From Clonostachys chloroleuca (taxonomy: Eukaryota; Ascomycota; Sordariomycetes; Hypocreales; Bionectriaceae): a stretch of 64,000 nucleotides of DNA. Position 1 is the first letter of the stretch; every line of letters begins with the position of its first letter. The stretch spans positions 24,862,001 through 24,926,000 of the forward strand of contig JBANAY010000003.1 in assembly GCA_037952775.1 (NCBI GenBank). Direction: 5' to 3'. A program made the translations under genes and the position numbers. Positions 12,442 to 24,487 of this stretch are shown here, one piece after another. A model generated the notes under the pieces. That model was not told where the DNA came from and did no database searches. It was given only the letters and a program-made list of their open reading frames with translations.

Positions 12442-12691
12442 GCGAGCGATCTTACTTTTATTGAAACTTACGGGCGTTAGTGTTTAGTTTCTTCGTTTAG
12501 ACACACATGGCCGGAATTAAACCTCCTTCTTGCCAACTTTTCCCCCAGTCACCGTAAAGAAAGAAAAAGAACCAAACACCGTATCTATGACGGCTGTAGA
12601 GAGGTGGCTAAATTTTGACATGACGGATTGTCGCGAGAAGGAGCCTAAAAAAATTAGGACTGATTACAAACCAGACGGAAGCAAAAGTAGA

Positions 12692-12787
12692 TGGTCACTA
12701 CCAGGATCGAACTGGCGACGTCCGCATTACTAGACACATTGGATGAATGTATTAGTACGGCACTCTAACCAACTGAGTTAAGCGACC
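12692..12787 (-). tRNA. tRNA-Ile (AAU anticodon) with intron
   Basis: The minus strand folds as a full cloverleaf: the acceptor arm GGTCGCT pairs with AGTGACC, the D arm is ACTC...GAGT, the anticodon stem CCGTA pairs with TGCGG, and the T arm is GCCAG-TTCGATC-CTGGT. The anticodon loop CTAATA-A gives AAT (read as IAU). About 22 nt lie between positions 37 and 38, the usual place of a nuclear tRNA intron. The CCA end is not encoded. The acceptor has one G-T pair, which is tolerated. Confidence 0.9.
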
Positions 12788-13204
12788 ATGTTCGACTGGT
12801 TGCAAATACAATCTCTATTCGACTCATCATGGTCGTGGGAAGAGGACGTGTGTGATGCAACTCTCCTTTTCTAAGACTCAACCCCTACATACACTCTCCT
12901 TGACGACATCTGAAATCACCTCACTGGTTTATCTGTAGCCTTCAAATGTGATTTCTATCAAATACTGATAAATGGAATCCGGAAATTGGCACGGCTCATA
13001 ATGTGCTTCACTTGTAGAGATATCGCGATAAGTTGAATTATTTTGCCTTGTCTCGATTGCAGCTGTCAAAGCTTCCCAACTGCCTGATGTTAACTATCTT
13101 CATTTTGGTGTACCTGGCTAACTGTAACGCCTATTTTATGCTCTCACGATCTTGTTCGGTTCTCATAAAAATGAATGTATGCAAATTTACTCAGCAGGCG
13201 GTGC
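12788..13204. other. Intergenic between tRNA and MFS gene
   Basis: AT-rich sequence downstream of the MFS transporter stop and upstream of the tRNA. No gene or repeat is supported. Confidence 0.45.
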
Positions 13205-14770
13205 TTACGCTGCTTCTTCCTTTTGCTCAACTTTGATACCACCTTTTCCCTCTGGGCTGAATGCTGCTAGCTCGCCCTGGGGTAAATTTTTTGCCATTGA
13301 CACAATCTTCCAGGGACTGGATGCGTCTCGGAAAACGTTATTCAACAGCTCCAGGTTCCGATTCATCGTCTCTGGGTAAAAGAAGAAGACCAAAATGGGA
13401 ATCATGGCTGAGATGATGGCGTACATGATATAGTAGCGGTAGCCGATGGTGTCAATGGCCACAGGTGTCACCATAACCACTACAAAGTTCCACAGCCAGT
13501 GGTTTGCGGTGGAGATGGAGTTCATGGCAATCCTTAATCGTACCGGGGCAACCTCTGTACAGTAGAGAAAGTTTCCTCCCAGGAAGCCGATGGGGTAGAA
13601 CAAGTTGAAGAGGAAGATGAAAGTAGCCGATGCAATGGAGGCACCCTTGTTTGTCGACGGGAAACTAGTTGTAATAGCCAGAGCTGCCATACACAATGAC
13701 ATTCCCGTGCCGCTGATCATGAATACAGCCCGTCTTCCGAGCTTGTCGATAGCAAAGAAGGATATAAAACAGCAGAGGAATTTCCAAGTAAGTGCGCACG
13801 AGGCTAATATTCGCGACAATGTGCTCCCAAGAGCTAGATTTTCTTGAAAGATTGTGCTGGCATAGGTGCTGATGAGGTTGCCACCGCACATCTGCTGGAA
13901 GAATTGAAGAGCAAAGCACAAACAGAACCTGTATAACAACCGTTCGTTGTCATCCTTGGAGAATATCTGCGAGAGAGAGGTGTTGCCATGTGCTGAAAAC
14001 TCCAGAGAGGATTGGATTTGAGCAATCTCGGTTCTAATAGCCTCGTCTGTCTCCGGGAGATCTTTTAAGGCAGCGAGTGCTTGAGTGGCTTTGGACTCTT
14101 TGTTCACCCGTACAAGCCATCTTGGGGACTCTGGAAGCAAGAAGATGCCACCCAACATGGTCAAAGAAGGCGCAATTGACAGAACGAGAGGTAATCTCCA
14201 TTCAAGTGTGGAGTTGGGAATCCTGCTGAAGCCGAAATCTAGCCAGTTGCAGAGAGCATACCCAAGGCACATGAAGATACCAGCGGTGATGACGTCCCGG
14301 CCTCTGTGCTTTGCTGACGAACATTCTGCTTGCCAAACTGGGATTGCGACACTGATTTCACCAACGCCTATCCCGATGATGATTCGACCGACGACGAACT
14401 GGATCAGATTGTATGCCGAAACTTGCAGAACTTGTCCAATCAGGGTGAATAATGCCGCGAGAAAGATCGTCTTGCGTCTTCCTAGAATGTCTCCAATGAA
14501 GAGACAGGAAAGAGCGCCAATTAACGCGCCTATTTGGAAAGAAGCAATGACAGCTCCTTTTCCTGTCGAGTTGGTGGACCGAGCCGCACCAGTGGTATGA
14601 ATAGTATCGATCTGGGGAAACACTTCAACCCAGCTCTCCAGAGTTGCCAGAGGCCCGACCCCAGCCTGGTTGTAGCCGAATATTGTGAATCCAGGGGCTA
14701 CAACGAGTGCTATCTGCATAGCTCGTAGAGCAGGGCCTCTGAAGCCAAAAAACGGAGTTTTCGGTGCCAT
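13205..14770 (-). CDS. MFS transporter, sugar porter family
   Basis: Single exon, 521 aa, from ATG 14770 (chosen because the family N-terminus begins close to MAPKTPFFGFRG; an upstream in-frame ATG at 14830 is less likely). Twelve membrane segments are apparent. The sugar-porter signatures are present: DILGRRKT after TM2, GVGEISVAIPVWQAE, the PESPRWLV motif before the central loop, QFFQQMCGGNLI in TM7, DKLGRRAVF, and FFYPETMNRNLE in place of the usual PETKGxxLE. The protein is expected in the plasma membrane as a proton symporter for a hexose, pentose, quinate or similar polyol; the substrate cannot be read from sequence. The charged tail (GKGGIKVEQKEEAA) is cytosolic. Confidence 0.88.
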   Translation of the reverse strand: MAPKTPFFGFRGPALRAMQIALVVAPGFTIFGYNQAGVGPLATLESWVEVFPQIDTIHTTGAARSTNSTGKGAVIASFQIGALIGALSCLFIGDILGRRKTIFLAALFTLIGQVLQVSAYNLIQFVVGRIIIGIGVGEISVAIPVWQAECSSAKHRGRDVITAGIFMCLGYALCNWLDFGFSRIPNSTLEWRLPLVLSIAPSLTMLGGIFLLPESPRWLVRVNKESKATQALAALKDLPETDEAIRTEIAQIQSSLEFSAHGNTSLSQIFSKDDNERLLYRFCLCFALQFFQQMCGGNLISTYASTIFQENLALGSTLSRILASCALTWKFLCCFISFFAIDKLGRRAVFMISGTGMSLCMAALAITTSFPSTNKGASIASATFIFLFNLFYPIGFLGGNFLYCTEVAPVRLRIAMNSISTANHWLWNFVVVMVTPVAIDTIGYRYYIMYAIISAMIPILVFFFYPETMNRNLELLNNVFRDASSPWKIVSMAKNLPQGELAAFSPEGKGGIKVEQKEEAA

Positions 14771-15999
14771 GATTCTGTAGTTTGAGGATAGAACACCAGC
14801 TACTGAGGAAAGACTGGGGCGCAAGAACAAAGTCGATGGAAAACATGATGGTCTTAAGTATTTGAGAGTACATTTTCATGTCCGCTTGTCCCTGCCGTTT
14901 GAAACCTCTGGGGCAAAAGCCCCATGGGCATCGTAACGGGGTTGAAATAGCCCCATGGAGTACTCCGTTGACGATCAAATGCTGATGACCCTAAGTATTC
15001 CAGTTGTAAAGGAGAGCATTATTAGGAATCACCTTTATCGAGTTGCCGAATATCCGTCATGTTCTCATCATGATCCACGGGGTTCCAGGTTGAGGAAGTC
15101 AAAGAGGGCCGAAGCATGATTCACGTAGAACCATAATCCACTCTTCCGGATAGAACGGAACATAATGGGCCTCACAGAGTATTAATGAAATTCTGATTTT
15201 GCCTTATTTCTCTCATCAAGCCCTGCCATGGTGGGTTAAGGTATAAGAAAAGTCCGCTTGCGGTCTAAATAAACCCCGTGTAGTCTCCACTCCTGGACTC
15301 ACCACGCATTATCCGCCTCATCTTAAAAGTAGCAGAGGAAACTTCTTATTTCTAAGAGCGGCATTCGGAGAAGCCATTGTAGGCCGGCGTTAGACTTGCA
15401 TGCGATAATGAGATGTGGCGCATCGTCATAGAATGGCCTCATGTTACACCTCCTAGGTAGTGCAATGACTCGAAAAACGGCGGAAGAATCAACATTGCCA
15501 CCTAAAGTAAGAAGAGCTCTTTGTCCCCCTGGCCCGGACCCATCAATGCTTTAAATAAGGCCTGTCAGAGAAGTTTCAAAGTCATGAGCAGAACACCATG
15601 TCCTGAATACAATTTGGAGCTCTTATTGTAACTATATGTGAGTATTTCAAAACAAATATAATTTTGCTCCTTAATATCGCATAGGCAATCAAAATGGTTA
15701 CGGAACTAGACTCTATTACATGGAAACAGCACGGTAAATATCGTGTGGACTTCTCTGCTTGATATCTCCGATGGACATGTAGTACGGGTCAAATCATTCG
15801 GCAGCCCCGGGATAGTTCCCGGGAGCCCCTCTCCGGTTATCTCCCTCGCTACTAGCACGATGGAGAATACGAATCGAGTTGACCCGATCTTACTAGAGAG
15901 GGTTTGGCCCCGGGGTTTGCTCCGTACTGTGCCCTCATGCATGATTCTTTCTTTCCCCGCTTCCAACCGGCTCACTGATGGTCCAATAATCTGCTGAAC
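14771..15999. other. Intergenic, 1.2 kb
   Basis: Divergent promoter region between the MFS transporter and the third Zn2Cys6 gene. I see short chance open frames only and no repeat. Confidence 0.45.
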
Positions 16000-18386
16000 A
16001 TGGAGGGCACGAGGTCAAGACGAACTAGCCGCGCGTGTGTACCTTGTCGGTAGGTCCACTGAGCATCATTTATTGGTGATTGAAAGATTAACCGATACCC
16101 TGTCTCCAGGCGCAAAAAGGTAAAATGCCCAGGGGAGCAGCCGGTGTGTTCCTTCTGTCAGAGGCTCGGACAGGTCTGCGAATATAAGCCTGCGTCATAT
16201 GATTTGAGTCAGGAAGCCGAAATCCCCAAAATTGTAAGTCTCTATTACAATAGCAGCCTCGATATTTAACCATTCTGCCTTTGTTGTTAATGAGGAGACG
16301 ATGACATTGGAGTTCGGGCATTAATGGCAAATAACTGACCCCATGTCAAGAGTTCTCGAATGAATAGCCTTGAGACGAAATTGGATCAAATTCTCAATTC
16401 GTTAAGGTCAGCCTGAGAAATAATCGCACGGGTGCAGAAACCGATGTATCATGTAGCACGTTTCAACCAAATCATTCTTCAGGTGCTGTAGGTTCTCCTC
16501 CGCTTCCCTGCCAACACAACACTTACTCAGCCCTGACCAACAAACTCAAGCTCACAATGAGCATTCTAATATACCGTAGGCTACAAGAGACCCAAGTATC
16601 TTGTATGAGAGTAAAACTAACTCAATGCAGCCTTTTACAACCAAGAGGGGAATTAGCAGGCATGGATCTCGAACTCGCCGGCGAACTATATCTGCAGTGG
16701 TGCCATGACCAGCCGATATCGCTCTTTATCAAGGACAAGTTCCTTGCCACCTTAGGATTTCGTGACCAAGAACTTCAATTAGCAATTAGCGCCCTCGCGG
16801 CTCAATTCCCACCTGGGGATTTCAATGCCGAGAAGCGACAGGAAGCAGCCTCGGCAGTGAGATCATGTCGGAAGCTAGTTACAGATCGGATAGCCGATGG
16901 TAAGGTTAAATTCTCTACCTTACAATGTCTGTGTATTCTTAGTATGGCTGGCTTCGCAGGTAAATATCCCCTCTGTCTCTAGAGAGCAGACCGTGCTAAT
17001 GCGGGATGTCAAGACGGTGATTCGACTCAGGCAGGCCTCGATCTTACCACGGTCACGTATCTCAAGAATGCCCTCCCTCTAGGCTCATCATTGGGTAATC
17101 CAGAGAAATACCAGTTACTTGTCCATAATGTTTCAACCTTGCAGTATCTTCAAGGCAGTATCCCTGACTTAGACAAATCTGTTCCTGGAGGTACCTTTCT
17201 TCAACTTTCGAATAAATCTCAGGACCTTGAGAAGGCCCAGCTCGCGCAAGACATAAACGCAAACGAAGAGTTTTACCAAGGAATTTTGGCATACAAGGCA
17301 CAAGCAGCTGGGATCTGGCATATGGTCAGGGCGTACGCAGCTGCTCGCGTTGGAGCAGATAGTCTTCCCCCTGGAGCTCGCAGTCCGACTATTCGCTGGT
17401 CATGTTGCGCAATCTTGAGTTCGAGTGTCAGTTCCCGTTGAAGTATCGGTACGCCACCAGTAAATTTGGTGGTATGAGCTCCGAGGCCTTGAACTTGCGA
17501 AGAAATTACTGGGCATCATTTTTCATGACTCACTTTATACATGAGACCACTGATATCTTGCTCAACCACCCATTTTTGCTATCGCTACGGCTGAGGAACT
17601 TCCGACACATGCTACCGCTTACATTCATACACAACTCGTTTGAACATTTATCCAGAGAGACAGGAAAGTTCCAGCTTAATGATCCAGTGATTGCGCATTG
17701 TGTAGTCATTGTGGCAACGGTTCATCCTCAACATAGCTTCGTTCAAGACAATATTCTCAGGAGTAAGGCACAAAGCGGGTACGAGACTTGTTTACGGTCC
17801 TTGAAGCAGGCTTCGTTAGTGTGGCCTCGAATTGTGCGAATGGTATGGTTAGGCCTATCCGACCAGCCATGAAGCATGACTGATTTGACCCTTTCTCTAG
17901 ACCGAGAAGTTACAGCAACTGCGGGATAGCGTTGCGATCGACACAACTATAGGAACCGAACAGCCGGCGAATACTCATCAATCTTGGTCAATTTATGCGA
18001 ACCTATTATGGGAGTTTTTAATTTACGAGAAAGCTGGTTCCCTTGATCCGGAAATATCTATGTTTGACGACACCATTACGATAGAGGACAGGCAGCAGCA
18101 AGATGTAGCCGAATGTGCTACGGTTGGATCCGCCGGTCTATTCGGGCATAGGACAGCAAGAAAGGAACACTTCGCTTACCCACCGCAAGAAGGCAATAAT
18201 CTATTGCATTCCACACCTACGAAAATAGGTGAGATAGCCGGAACTGACTTTGTAACTGAGCAGCCCTTCACGGGACTCGGGGATTTGAATATGGTAGATC
18301 AGCAAGATTATTTTCCTTTGCAGGCCGAAGATTTTGGGAAGGCGATAAATGACTGGATAGGCTTTGATATGCCAGACATTTCTTAG
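16000..18386 (+). pseudogene. Zn2Cys6 transcription factor with one-base frameshift
   Basis: Exons: 16000-16049, 16110-16233, 16407-16959, 17014-17842, 17901-18386. The zinc cluster is split by intron 1 (ACVPC / RRKKVKC, then C-x2-C and C-x6-C). The central domain has family blocks such as TLQCLCILSMAGFADGDSTQ and LLNHPFLLSLRLRNFRH. Intron 3 was placed at 16960-17013 (54 nt, with a TGCTAAT branch-like site) because it restores the GFADGD block; a 30-nt alternative is too short. Within exon 4 the frame breaks at a run of five C (17367-17371): the upstream frame reads ...GADSLPP and the downstream frame reads WSSQSDYSLVMLRNLEF, which is the expected continuation. The protein would be about 680 aa if the shift were absent. 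It is either a recent pseudogene or an assembly error. Confidence 0.75.
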
Positions 18387-19126
18387 TATTATATTAGGGC
18401 TTTAGAATATCTGGGGCGTTGCAGCTCTTTGCTAATGTCGCTTGAACTCTTAACGTGTTATTAAATGCTTCGTGGGTTTTCTGCTCTAGTCAATGTGGCC
18501 ACTTGTTAATACACTAATTTAAGTTCTCTATTTCCGATGAAGCATACGCCCTGTATTTCGTCGATGAACGGGCAGCCTGGTTTGAGAGGACGTTGTTGAG
18601 AATGAAGAGGCAGAAATTCCATCACAAACGCACTCATTCATCCTAGACAAAATTACTACGTGTAACCTTGAAGTAAATAAGGCACATTTTGACCCAGCCC
18701 TGAGCTCGGAATGCGCCATAAAGGTGAAGGGGTAATCACAGGGCCAGGTCCAAATAGATTGATCGGATCCACGGACAGATCCCGTCCCCACCAGTTTCTG
18801 GTTACCTCGCAGTCTGTTCCCGTTCCAAGTTCGTCTGATGGTTGTATATTTAAAGAGGCCTGATATTCGTGCAATTTAACAACGATTATCTTGGATAATT
18901 GTGACAACCGAAACTTGTAAAAAGCACCAGCGGACGGCAAGCTCAGCCAGCAGCAAAGAAGAGACCTTTGTATGTGTAATGAATATAACAAATACGAAGA
19001 ATACGGGAGATGAATCACGCTGTGCTCCAGAGAAGAGGTCAAAAAGCCTCAAACAGCCCTTTTCGACACTTTGATTTCATTCTACACTCGTTTCCCAGTT
19101 CCTCTTGCATAACCAAGGAAGTCAGA
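18387..19126. other. Intergenic, 0.7 kb
   Basis: No supported gene. It leads into the sialidase gene on the plus strand. Confidence 0.45.
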
Positions 19127-20364
19127 ATGTTCGGACGAATCTTTGGTTCTGCCTTTCGTAGCCTCGCCTCACTTCTCGCTGTGGCCACGATACTTTTCTT
19201 CAGTCTTGCGCTAGCCAACGTCGATGACCCAGCAAAAGATGTCGCACCATACCACACCGAGTTCCCTCTCTTCCGCAGCGCCAATACGAACAGTCCAGAC
19301 AAGCTATCGGCCGGCATTGGGTTTCACTCGTTTCGAATTCCTGCTGTTGTCACCACGAAAACCGGCCGCATCCTCGCCTTCGCCGAAGGTAGGAGATTCA
19401 ACCGAAACGATTGGGGTGACATCAACTTGGTGTATAAGAGGACAAAGACGACAACTAGCCATGGTGCTAGTGAAAGTGACTGGGAAAGCTTGCAAGAGGT
19501 GATTGGCAAAGGAGATGGGACTTGGGGAAACCCTACCCCTGTCGTGGATGGCAATACAATATATCTGTTCATGAGTTGGAACGATGGCCAGTACAGCCAA
19601 AACGGGGATGATGACTTGCCGAATGGCGAGAAAAAAGAAGGTAGATTCTACGTGGGAAGGGAGGCGGCACCTATACCTGACTAAGAGTACTGATGATGGC
19701 AAGACCTGGTCGACGCCAGAGGACCTAACAAAAACACTTACTCCAGATGGAAAGGCGTGGGATGCTGTTGGTCCGGGAAATGGAATTGTCATGACATCAG
19801 GCGAAATCGTTGTACCAGCCAACGGCCGCAACATCGTTGGCCGTGGCACTTCTGGCCAGCGTACCTGGACATATCAATCTCTAATAGGGGCCGAGTCAGA
19901 GGGTACTATTGCTCAAACACCCAATGGCAAGCTATACCGCAACGACCGAGCGGCGAAGCCAGATGATTATAGGAAAGTTGCCCGAGGGGATCTTTCATCT
20001 TTCGGAGCTTTTGCACTTGATATCGGACTCCCGGACCCAGCGTGTGAGGCTTCGACCTTGCTCTACAACCTGGCCAGTGATGCTGGACCGGCTCGAGTGT
20101 TGTTCATGAACTCCGCTCACAAGGATTTGCGGACTTTTATGCGAGTGCATATCAGCTACGGCGATGATGCGGCAAAGTTCAATTATGGGCGAGAACTGAA
20201 GGATACACCCATCAGAGTATAGGGGACGAAGGGGATACTCGAGCATGACGAAAACCGGCGACGCCACGGTTGGAGCTCTGGTGGAAGCCAACAGGGACGG
20301 CTATATGAATATTGTTTGGAGAAGATTCAACCTGTCTTGGATTCTAAATGGGCCAAACAACTAG
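19127..20364 (+). pseudogene. Broken exo-sialidase (GH33, fungal KDNase-like)
   Basis: The gene starts with a signal peptide (MFGRIFGSAFRSLAS, then a hydrophobic stretch to LALA). The FRIP motif (FHSFRIPAVVTTKTG) provides an arginine of the active-site triad. The block AEGRRFNRNDWGDINLV carries the acidic catalytic region. STDDGKTW is an Asp-box, and the end IVWRRFNLSWILNGPNN matches the fungal sialidase C-terminus. The reading frame changes near a run of six A (19631-19636), where one fewer A would keep frame, and again around 20205-20235, where a TAG (20220-20222) closes the second frame before the YSSMTKTG block resumes in another frame. Intact homologues cleave terminal sialic acid or KDN outside the cell. 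This copy cannot make a full protein as sequenced. Confidence 0.85.
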
Positions 20365-21102
20365 TGATGCCGTCCCAAAATGATCCACGGCATGGGAAGG
20401 AAGCTCAAGACGGGAGTTTGGTAGCTTTTATTCCCATTTTATGAACTTAAATTAGAGAAACCTAACTGATTTCCAATGTAAAAAGACATATTGTTGTTAT
20501 TATTCTCTTACGAAGTAAAGATTATTTTCTATCTCTATATTTAAGTATTATATAAGATTATAACTATCTGGAGTTTAAAGGGTTTGTATAGGAATATAGA
20601 CCCCTTGGGTTATTTTTTAACCAACTTTATAGCAGTAGCTAAGGCAGTTCAAAACAGCAGGATACAGTGTTTTCCCAGCTAATATTGCCGGAAATACAGT
20701 CACACCAGAACAGCTGTAGCCATTGCTGTCTAAATCCGTGGCTTCCAGTCAAGTGTCTATAATGTCGTATGCTAAGAATGCATCACATTGCATCTACATT
20801 GGATCCCAATAGAATTTGGCACCCACTACTTAATACATTGAGTAGACCTAATTAAGTTCACGACTTATGTCGATCGGGTGATCAATATGGCGCCCCGTTG
20901 CCGAGATGGATTTCAGCTCGACCAACCGATTCCACTTCTCAGCGCCTTTCTGCCCTGCCGAGGCATATTCGTGCTTGGCTCTTGCGTAATCTTTGTTCTC
21001 TCTGGTTACATAGATATATAATGGACGGTTGCAGCAGTCGCTCAGGAACCTAAATTTCAACAGTATGGTAACAGCATTCGATGAGCCTTTTGCTTGACCA
21101 AA
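20365..21102. other. AT-rich intergenic stretch
   Basis: The first 300 bases after the sialidase remnant are distinctly AT-rich (for example around 20510-20580, TA-rich runs). This could be old RIP-mutated sequence, but no element can be recognised. Confidence 0.4.
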
Positions 21103-21800
21103 ATGAAAAGAGTCTCTCCAAGAACGCTTCGCCAGCACTATTTTTACCTAAACCTCCTCGGCCCGGTGCAACTACTCACTGCTATGACTGTCGCTGGCAT
21201 GTGTGCCACTATCTTGGCCAAGGTCCCTGATGGGATCCTTCTTCCCATCGCAGCATGCTCTCTCGTGCATGTAAGTCGAGCCTGACGCGTATACTCTTCA
21301 ATCAGTGTGATTGACACCCTGCAGTCAGTGCTGCATTTCCATTGGATTCGGCCCACGATGCACTGTGCCAGCAGTCCTGGGCCGACCAACTGGTTCTTCA
21401 TACGTTTGACATACTACACACTCGGCTGGTTTGTAGTGTCTATCCTCATGTTCTTCCTGCTCGGGACTGAACGGTCGGACACCTTCGACTCTCGCCTCGC
21501 CAAGCGGCGTGGCGCAAGTCCCACGCCCTTTTCAAGTACGGCACTACCAACTACAGAAGAGCTCCTTCGCCAATTGACGGCGGCCAGCGGCGCGCTCGGG
21601 GTCTTTGCACTGTAAGTCGAATGGTCTGTGACCAAGGGTGAATTAGTACTGATACGATCTTCGAAAGATTAATCTGCATCGCGCAATGGTGGATAGTGAG
21701 ACGACTTTACACGAGGGTATGGACTGCGAAGGAAGTGGAGGATGCATTCAAACAAATCAGTAAGAAGAAGAGCAAACACGACAGGGGGGAGTCTCACTAG
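21103..21800 (+). CDS. Small predicted membrane protein, unknown function
   Basis: Three exons: 21103-21270, 21325-21611, 21668-21800, 195 aa, all junctions in phase with canonical GTAAGT donors. Hydrophobic segments lie at about residues 17-50 (LLGPVQLLTAMTVAGMCATI and following), 75-105 (LTYYTLGWFVVSILMFFLLG) and 143-160 (ALGVFALLICIAQWWIV). The C-terminus is basic (KQISKKKSKHDRGESH). This suggests three or four membrane spans with a cytosolic tail. I do not recognise the family. It lies between a broken sialidase and an FAD monooxygenase, which gives no functional hint. Confidence 0.6.
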
Positions 21801-22442
21801 AAGAAAGAGGTAATATCTGATAGAGACTAACTAACGTTAAAGCCTAAGGCTATGTCATATCATCGTCTGTTATATATATAAAAGCTGTGGGATTATTATT
21901 GTTCTCTACTTCAAGGATTCATGCCTTAAAGCTATAGTAATTGTATTGCAAGCTAATGGTCTAATTTTTAAAAAGCTAGTTTTATTATCTAGAAGAATTA
22001 TTTGTTATCTTACCACCATGACTGTATGCTCCTATTTCCTCGCTTACCTAGAGTCTTCCGTTTTTTTCTCAACATGGTACTCTACCAGGAGATAAAACGA
22101 ATCCTCTGTCTAGTGACGAAACCATAAACTCTTCTTTCAAACGCACAGTTTAATCACCTAGCGAACCTACTATGACAAGGCCGTTGCTACAGCCTGAGGC
22201 GGGTTGGCAAGCCCACCATAGTATATACTCTAATTTAGCGGAAATGTGATATACCTTAGGTTTCCATATGATAGAGAATTATAGGAGATGAAGCTCAACA
22301 TTGCTCTTAGACTTATGGAAAGATAATATTTATTGTTCGTTTGCACTAAATATCAATTCTTAAAATCTTTGCTCAACAACTCCCTGTTAAAAGATATAGC
22401 ATTGTCGTAGAGCACGTTCCGCTAATTCCAAATTAAGATCAT
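21801..22442. other. Intergenic between convergent genes
   Basis: AT-rich sequence with TA-rich runs (around 21870-21960). No gene supported. Confidence 0.4.
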
Positions 22443-23861
22443 TTAAAGAGAGGGCGATAGCCTCTTCTTCACGAAGGTTCGCGTCTGTTCACGTATTGGT
22501 TAGCCAATAGTTCTTCGTCAAGAAGTTTCGCAAGCCGGCAACTTACCTCGCTCACAGTGTCATATCCAAACAGCCAGGGCTGAAAGCTGCCGTCGGACCA
22601 GCGGTTTGAATTTGAATCCAACTTCTCCTCTGCCTCTTCCTGCTCCCTCAAACCCTTGCCCATTTTACTATCACGTTCCACTTGCGCAGGGCCATCGGGA
22701 AGATGCCAGACATCCCCATTGCCACGCGAAACCGACTGGATGGTCTCACAACGCGGCTTTCGTACCTCCTCAAACGCTTTCAGGACGAAAGGTACCGTGT
22801 CCATATTATCTGCAAGATCGAGGCTTTCGGCCAAGGCTGCACCGTCCTCAATAGACATGGCCGCACCTTGTGCAAGGTAAGGAACCGTCGCATGGGCAGC
22901 GTCGCCAATTAGCACAACTCGTCCGTTGTTGCTCAACCATCGGGGAAGAGGTGGCATCTCTGCGAGTTTCCACTTGAGAACGGACTCCACCTTCTCCAAG
23001 ACCTTGCGAATGACCGGGTCGTAGGTTTGATAATTCTGTCTCATCTCGTTGAGGTCACCTGGTTCATTCCACTTGCCGAGAGTGGCTTTGCCCGGGTGCG
23101 GCATGACGACGTTGTAGGCTTGGCCGTTGTCAATCGGGTACGCCATGATATGGCCTTGCTCTCCGATCCAGCAGTTGCAGTTAACGTCGTCCATCAGCGC
23201 AGCCGTCTCGGGATCCTTCAGCATTGCCTCCCGAGATATCACGGCTCGGTAAGCGCAGTCGGGCGAATCGACTGGCTCGGGATTCTCACTGCCCAGAATG
23301 CTTGCTCTTGTCCTTGATTTGATTCCATCTGCACCCACGATCAAATCTCCAGTCAGGACATCGCCATTGGCCAGCTTCACACTGGGGCCAGCCTCGTTTA
23401 CACTGTCAACCGGGCTGTTGAGTAGAACTTTGGCGCCCAGCTTCTCCGCGTACTGGCACAGGATCCTCTGATAGTCTGCGCGATGAATCAACAAGTATCT
23501 AGCAGGCGAGTTAGTTTGACGGTGGATCCAGATAGAAATCGGCTAGGGAAAAAAAAACTCACGGGAAGCCGTAGACCTGGCTAAGGCGTGGATGCAAATG
23601 GGTCCGATCAAGAATCTCTCCCGTCGCGTATCTCCGGATCTGGATACTCTTGGGCCATACGACGTACTTCAGAATCTCGTCGTAGATTCCGTACTCCTTC
23701 AGCACTCGGGTGCTATTCGGCGGGATCTGAATGCCAGCGCCGACCTCTGCGAGCCTAGATGCGCTCTCGAGAACAGTGACATCATGGCCTTTTTGTCTGA
23801 GGGCAATGGCGGCTCCAAGTCCGCTCAAGCCACCGCCTGCGATGATAATCTTCAACTTCAT
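22443..23861 (-). CDS. FAD-dependent monooxygenase (salicylate hydroxylase-like)
   Basis: Exons: 23861-23563, 23498-22547, 22484-22443, 430 aa. If the last intron is not removed, the protein ends at 22469 with 442 aa. The N-terminus holds the dinucleotide-binding motif IIIAGGGLSGLGAAIAL (GxGxxG) with a downstream Glu (VLES). The middle has DLIVGADGIKSRTR (the DG motif of class A flavoprotein hydroxylases). RVVLIGDAAHATVPYLAQGA is the second FAD motif (GD) that binds the ribityl chain. Such enzymes use NAD(P)H and O2 to hydroxylate aromatic or polyketide substrates. The gene lies on the same strand as, and about 0.6 kb downstream of, the NRPS-like reductase, so a shared pathway is possible. 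No signal peptide is seen, so it is probably cytosolic. Confidence 0.88.
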
Positions 23862-24487
23862 TTTAAGCTCTTTGAATGCGGGGTTCTCTTGATGTCGTAT
23901 TGATGCTAGGTCGAACTGCTGATGAGAGATGGCGTAAGCAGTCAGAGCACACAATCACCATGTGGTCAAGAAATCTCTGTATGATAGGAACAAATAGGGG
24001 TATCCAATAAGAAGCCACGTTTTTTGTCTCAAATCACTGAGGAATGTAATGTAAAGGTTGTCTCGGATCAGGGTTCTCAACGGGACAGAGTGCAATGGTG
24101 ACGATGAGGAAGATTATATCCTGGCTGGCACGTGGAAATGATGCGGGGTTGCTTAATGCTGAACAAGACGATAATCATTGCGTGTTACACATGCTATTAT
24201 AATCAATTTCAAAACAGGCTTATACGCGGTTCGGTTCGGGAAGATGGGGAGATCCCGCCAGGCCTCTCTGTCACCGGGTAATTGACACCCGATTGGCCAG
24301 ACAGACCTGTAGATATTCCATCCAATACGTTTTTTCGGGGGAAAGCAAACTCCCCGCGCTGAGCTGGAGTAATCGTTAAGTCCCCAGAAACAAAAGCTGG
24401 GGCCCAGAACCTTTCCGCTCGCTCACTATTGGCTCCCCTCCGGGATCACGATCTCCGCTGATCTCGGAATCGGGTAAAAGGTTAGCC
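23862..24487. other. Intergenic, 0.6 kb
   Basis: Promoter region of the FAD monooxygenase and 3' flank of the NRPS-like gene. No coding region seen. Confidence 0.45.

Noticed and set aside
16960..16989. 30-nt intron in the third Zn2Cys6 gene
   Set aside because: Too short for this genome's introns; the 54-nt choice (16960-17013) has a branch-like site and restores a conserved block.
17325..17383. An intron that would explain the frame change at 17367-17371
   Set aside because: It starts with a weak GTCAGG donor and would remove the block VRAYAAARVGADSLPP that fits the family well, so a one-base shift is the simpler reading; transcripts could change this.
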